Both the position numbers and the translations under genes were made by a program. This document shows, one piece after another, positions 61,875 to 64,000 of a stretch of 64,000 nucleotides of DNA. The DNA lies in contig NZ_JALLPO010000016.1 in the NCBI RefSeq assembly GCF_023276435.1, positions 1-64,000 on the forward strand, given 5' to 3'. The stretch's first letter is position 1, and each line of letters begins with the position of its first letter. The notes below the pieces were generated by a model. It had not been told where the DNA came from and did not search any database. It saw nothing but the letters and a program-made list of their open reading frames with translations. This DNA is from Sphaerisporangium perillae (GTDB lineage Bacteria > Actinomycetota > Actinomycetes > Streptosporangiales > Streptosporangiaceae).

Positions 61875-62891
61875 CTAGGCGGATGGGGGAGCGGTGCTGC
61901 CGCGCGGGGTCAGGCGGGCCGCCTGCTCCTCCAGCCCCGCGGGGTGCTCGCCGGCGATGAGCGCGAGCAGCCGCTGGGCGGCGTGCGCGCCGTAGGCGGG
62001 GATGTCCCGGCTGAGCGCGGTGAGCGGCGGCCGGACCACCTGCGAGAGCGGGGAGTCGTCCCAGGCGACGATCGACAGGTCGCCCGGCACGCTCAGCCGC
62101 ATCTCCTGGGCCACCGACAGCCCGGCCACGGCCATGATGTCGTTGTCGTAGACCACGGCGGTCGGCCGGGAGGGTGAGCTGAGCAGCCTCCTGGTCGCGC
62201 GGGCCCCCTCCTCGCCGGTGTAGTCGGTGTGCACGGTGACGGCCTCACTGAGGCCGAGGCCCGCGCAGATGGCGCCGAACGCCTCGTCGCGCAGCACGGT
62301 GTGCAGGAGCCTCGGCAGGCCGGCGACCCGGGCGATGCGGCGGTGGCCGAGCGCCGTGAGGTACTCGACGGTCTCGCGGACGGCCGCGCCGTCGTCGGAC
62401 CAGACCGGCAGCAGCGACCCGGACCCGGAGGGGTGCCCGAGCACCACGACCGGCATGCCCAGCGACTCCATCTCGGCCACGCGCGGGTCCATCGAGTGCA
62501 GGTCGACCATGATCGCGCCGTCGACGCGGCCCTCGCCCCACCAGCGGCGGTAGACGGCCATCTCCTGCTCGTGGTCGGTGACCACCTGCAGCATCAGCGC
62601 GTACGACTGGGCCGACAGCTCGCCCTCGATGCCGCTGATGAGCTCCATGAAGAACGGCTCGACGCCGAGGAAGCGGGCGGGACGGCACAGGGCGAGGCCG
62701 ATGGTGTTGGCCCGCGCGCCGTTCAGCGCCCGGGCGGCGCTGTTGGGCCGCCAGCCGATCTCGTCGGCGATGGCGAGGATGCGCGCCCGCGTGGACGCCG
62801 ACACCCCGGGCTGGCCGTTCAGCGCGTAGGACACCGCCCCTTTGGAGACACCGGCCTGCCGGGCGATGTCTGCGATCGTCGGACGCTTCAC
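61875..62891 (-). CDS. LacI-family transcriptional regulator
   Basis: 338 residues. N-terminal HTH with hinge: TIADIARQAGVSKGAVSYAL and GWRPNSAARALNGARANTIGL. The periplasmic-binding-like effector domain fills the rest (VDGAIMVDLHS, VYDNDIMAVAG). GTG 62891 has GAGAGGGG upstream. Divergent from a beta-mannosidase gene, so it probably represses beta-mannoside or glycan use until a sugar binds. Both genes have a CCGGTTCAG half-site in front of them. Confidence 0.9.
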   Translation of the reverse strand: MKRPTIADIARQAGVSKGAVSYALNGQPGVSASTRARILAIADEIGWRPNSAARALNGARANTIGLALCRPARFLGVEPFFMELISGIEGELSAQSYALMLQVVTDHEQEMAVYRRWWGEGRVDGAIMVDLHSMDPRVAEMESLGMPVVVLGHPSGSGSLLPVWSDDGAAVRETVEYLTALGHRRIARVAGLPRLLHTVLRDEAFGAICAGLGLSEAVTVHTDYTGEEGARATRRLLSSPSRPTAVVYDNDIMAVAGLSVAQEMRLSVPGDLSIVAWDDSPLSQVVRPPLTALSRDIPAYGAHAAQRLLALIAGEHPAGLEEQAARLTPRGSTAPPSA

Positions 62892-62904
62892 AGGGCCCCT
62901 CTCG

Positions 62905-62921
62905 CTGAACCGGTCTAGACC
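62905..62921. promoter_or_regulatory. LacI operator candidate overlapping a DasR-like GGTCTAGACC palindrome
   Basis: CTGAACCGG (62905-62913) runs into the perfect palindrome GGTCTAGACC (62912-62921), 14-30 bases before the lacI start. TGAACCGGTCTA fits an imperfect TGAACCGGTTCA operator. The palindrome also matches the core of the recalled DasR site ACTGGTCTAGACCACT at 13 of 16 positions. Confidence 0.5.
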
Positions 62922-63059
62922 AAGGCGTCTGCAGGTACCTTACTACGCCCCTCACGGGGGCGAATGACCTGGCCCGGCACCGCTTCGCGCCTCCGGGAGC
63001 GCTCCATCGCACCCTGTCCGGGCAGGGTGGTAAAGATTGGACACGACGGCAACCGGCCG

Positions 63060-63089
63060 TTGACACTCCCGACACACGAGTCGTAGTTT
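63060..63089 (+). promoter_or_regulatory. Promoter TTGACA-N18-TAGTTT of the beta-mannosidase operon
   Basis: TTGACA at 63060-63065 and TAGTTT at 63084-63089 form a good vegetative promoter directed at the glycosidase gene. Confidence 0.6.
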
Positions 63090-63097
63090 CACGTTAC

Positions 63098-63109
63098 TTA
63101 TCCGGTTCA
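63098..63109. promoter_or_regulatory. LacI operator candidate at the beta-mannosidase start point
   Basis: TTATCCGGTTCA shares the CCGGTTCA half-site with the sequence before lacI (opposite strand) and lies about nine bases past the -10 box, where a bound repressor would block initiation. Confidence 0.5.
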
Positions 63110-63143
63110 GTACCTCCCGGCCCACGTTTCAGGAGGATCAGGC

Positions 63144-63239
63144 GTGCACAAGAGACCGGCGGTCCCGGCGGCCCACCGTCGTCCTCTCCCTGCTGTTCCA
63201 GAGACACTTCACCCGCGGTATCGCGCCATCCGGCCTTAA
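63144..63239 (+). CDS. Possible 31-residue leader peptide before the beta-mannosidase gene
   Basis: GTG 63144 has a perfect AGGAGG seven bases upstream and opens a 31-codon frame (MHKRPAVPAAHRRPLPAVPE...) rich in Pro, Arg and Ala, ending at TAA 63237-63239. It lies between the promoter and the glycosidase gene. It may be a regulatory leader, or the relic of a small gene; composition alone does not prove translation. Confidence 0.35.
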   Translation: MHKRPAVPAAHRRPLPAVPETLHPRYRAIRP

Positions 63240-63265
63240 GGGCTGACCCTCTAAGGAGAGAACAC

Positions 63266-64000
63266 TTGAGCATCTACCGTCCGCTGCACGACGGCTGGAC
63301 CCTGACCGCCGTATCGGACGAGGTGGACATCGCCGGCATCCCGGCGACCGTCCCCGGCTGCGTGCACACCGACCTGCTCGCGGCCGGTCTCATCGACGAT
63401 CCCTACCTGGACGACAACGAGAGCCGGCTCACCTGGATCGGCCGCACCACCTGGGCCTACGAGACGTCCTTCACCTGGCACGCGGACGAGGACGCGGAGC
63501 GGGCCGACCTGGTCTGCGACGGCCTGGACACGGTCGCGACCGTCGTGCTCAACGGCGCCGAGGTGGCCTCCACCGCGAACATGCACCGGTTCTACCGCTT
63601 CCCCGTGCGCGACCTGCTGCGCGAGGGCGAGAACACGCTGCGGGTGGTGTTCGGCTCCCCGTACGCCTACGCCGAGGCGCGGCGGGCGGAGTGCGGCGAC
63701 CGGCCCGGGGCCTACGACGAGCCGTACCAGTTCATCCGCAAGATGGCCTGCAACTTCGGCTGGGACTGGGGACCGACCCTGGTCACCTCCGGCATCTGGC
63801 GCGCCATCGGCCTGCACGCCTGGAGCGGCGCCCGCCTGGCCGCCGTACGCCCCCTGGTGACCGTCGAAGGGGGCGAGGGGCGCGTCGAGGCGCACGTGAC
63901 GGTGGAGCGCGCGGCCGGGGAGTTTTCCGGCGGCGCGCTGACCGTGACCGCCACCGTCGCCGGGGTGCGGGCGCAGGCCCGGCTGGCGCCGGGGGAGTGC
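63266..64000 (+). CDS. Glycoside hydrolase family 2 beta-mannosidase (5' part)
   Basis: The first 245 codons; the gene runs past the window edge. TTG 63266 has AAGGAGAG five bases upstream. The translation begins LSIYRPLHDGWTLT and contains VPGCVHTDLLAAGLIDDPYL, WIGRTTWAYETSF and IRKMACNFGWDWGPTLVTSG, the sugar-binding jelly-roll domain signature of GH2 beta-mannosidases (FGWDWGP is diagnostic). The catalytic glutamates lie beyond the window. Likely intracellular hydrolysis of beta-mannosides, controlled by the divergent LacI regulator. Confidence 0.88.
   Translation, partial: MSIYRPLHDGWTLTAVSDEVDIAGIPATVPGCVHTDLLAAGLIDDPYLDDNESRLTWIGRTTWAYETSFTWHADEDAERADLVCDGLDTVATVVLNGAEVASTANMHRFYRFPVRDLLREGENTLRVVFGSPYAYAEARRAECGDRPGAYDEPYQFIRKMACNFGWDWGPTLVTSGIWRAIGLHAWSGARLAAVRPLVTVEGGEGRVEAHVTVERAAGEFSGGALTVTATVAGVRAQARLAPGEC

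Overview
The window is a very GC-rich bacterial chromosome segment. Codon use, many GTG/TTG starts, leaderless promoters (TANNNT -10 boxes 6-7 bases before the start codon), a spore-associated protein A-like secreted protein and the order of the housekeeping genes all point to a filamentous actinomycete. Streptosporangiales such as Nonomuraea or Streptosporangium relatives look likely, but the genus is inference.

Layout. 1-1.2 kb is gene-poor and decayed: an 82-bp tandem repeat and a fragment of an MFS drug transporter. 1.3-6.6 kb holds a quinone oxidoreductase divergent from a MarR regulator, a 7-bp minisatellite, a lipoprotein, a CGNR zinc-finger protein, a methyltransferase and an adenosine/aminodeoxyfutalosine deaminase. 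6.8-15.4 kb (minus strand) is a pentose-phosphate block tkt-tal-pgi-zwf-opcA-pgl. ctaB (haem O synthase) is divergent from it, and ctaA (haem A synthase) follows at 22.8-23.8 kb. Between them lie a SapA-like protein, an amine-oxidase-type flavoprotein, a PrsW protease and a lytic polysaccharide monooxygenase.

23.98-38.0 kb is a large plus-strand hydroxyproline catabolic and uptake cluster. It contains a three-part D-hydroxyproline dehydrogenase (FAD protein, 2Fe-2S protein, FAD/NAD-BFD protein), a DapA-family pyrroline-4-hydroxy-2-carboxylate deaminase, a 4-hydroxyproline epimerase, a semialdehyde dehydrogenase and a five-gene branched-chain-type ABC importer. A second proline-racemase-family enzyme, an ornithine-cyclodeaminase-family reductase and an FCD/GntR regulator follow. 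Together they would import hydroxyproline, epimerise and oxidise it to 2-oxoglutarate, with a side branch returning 3-hydroxyproline to proline. A shared TGTGACAT motif sits upstream of both main transcription units.

38-51.7 kb is mixed accessory DNA: a TetR regulator with two well-matched operators, a FAD monooxygenase with an internal 21-bp repeat, a beta-carbonic anhydrase and a module of two small proteins plus a frameshifted TPR regulator flanked by 44-bp inverted repeats. It continues with a putative Fe-S ArsR-type regulator and its reductase, an ArsC-like protein, an EamA exporter, an ABC-2 exporter pair and a double-glyoxalase protein. 51.8-59.7 kb has a Bcr/CflA-type exporter and the sufRBD-(Rieske)-CSU-DUF59 operon. 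An iron-box-like site and an ACACT-N5-TGTGA operator precede sufR. 60-64 kb carries a DEAD-box RNA helicase, a LacI regulator and a divergent beta-mannosidase truncated by the window edge.

No tRNA, rRNA, CRISPR array, intact insertion sequence or prophage was recognised. The most unusual features are the density of short tandem repeats, the 44-bp inverted-repeat module at 42.3-44.2 kb, and the candidate operators that link regulators to their targets.
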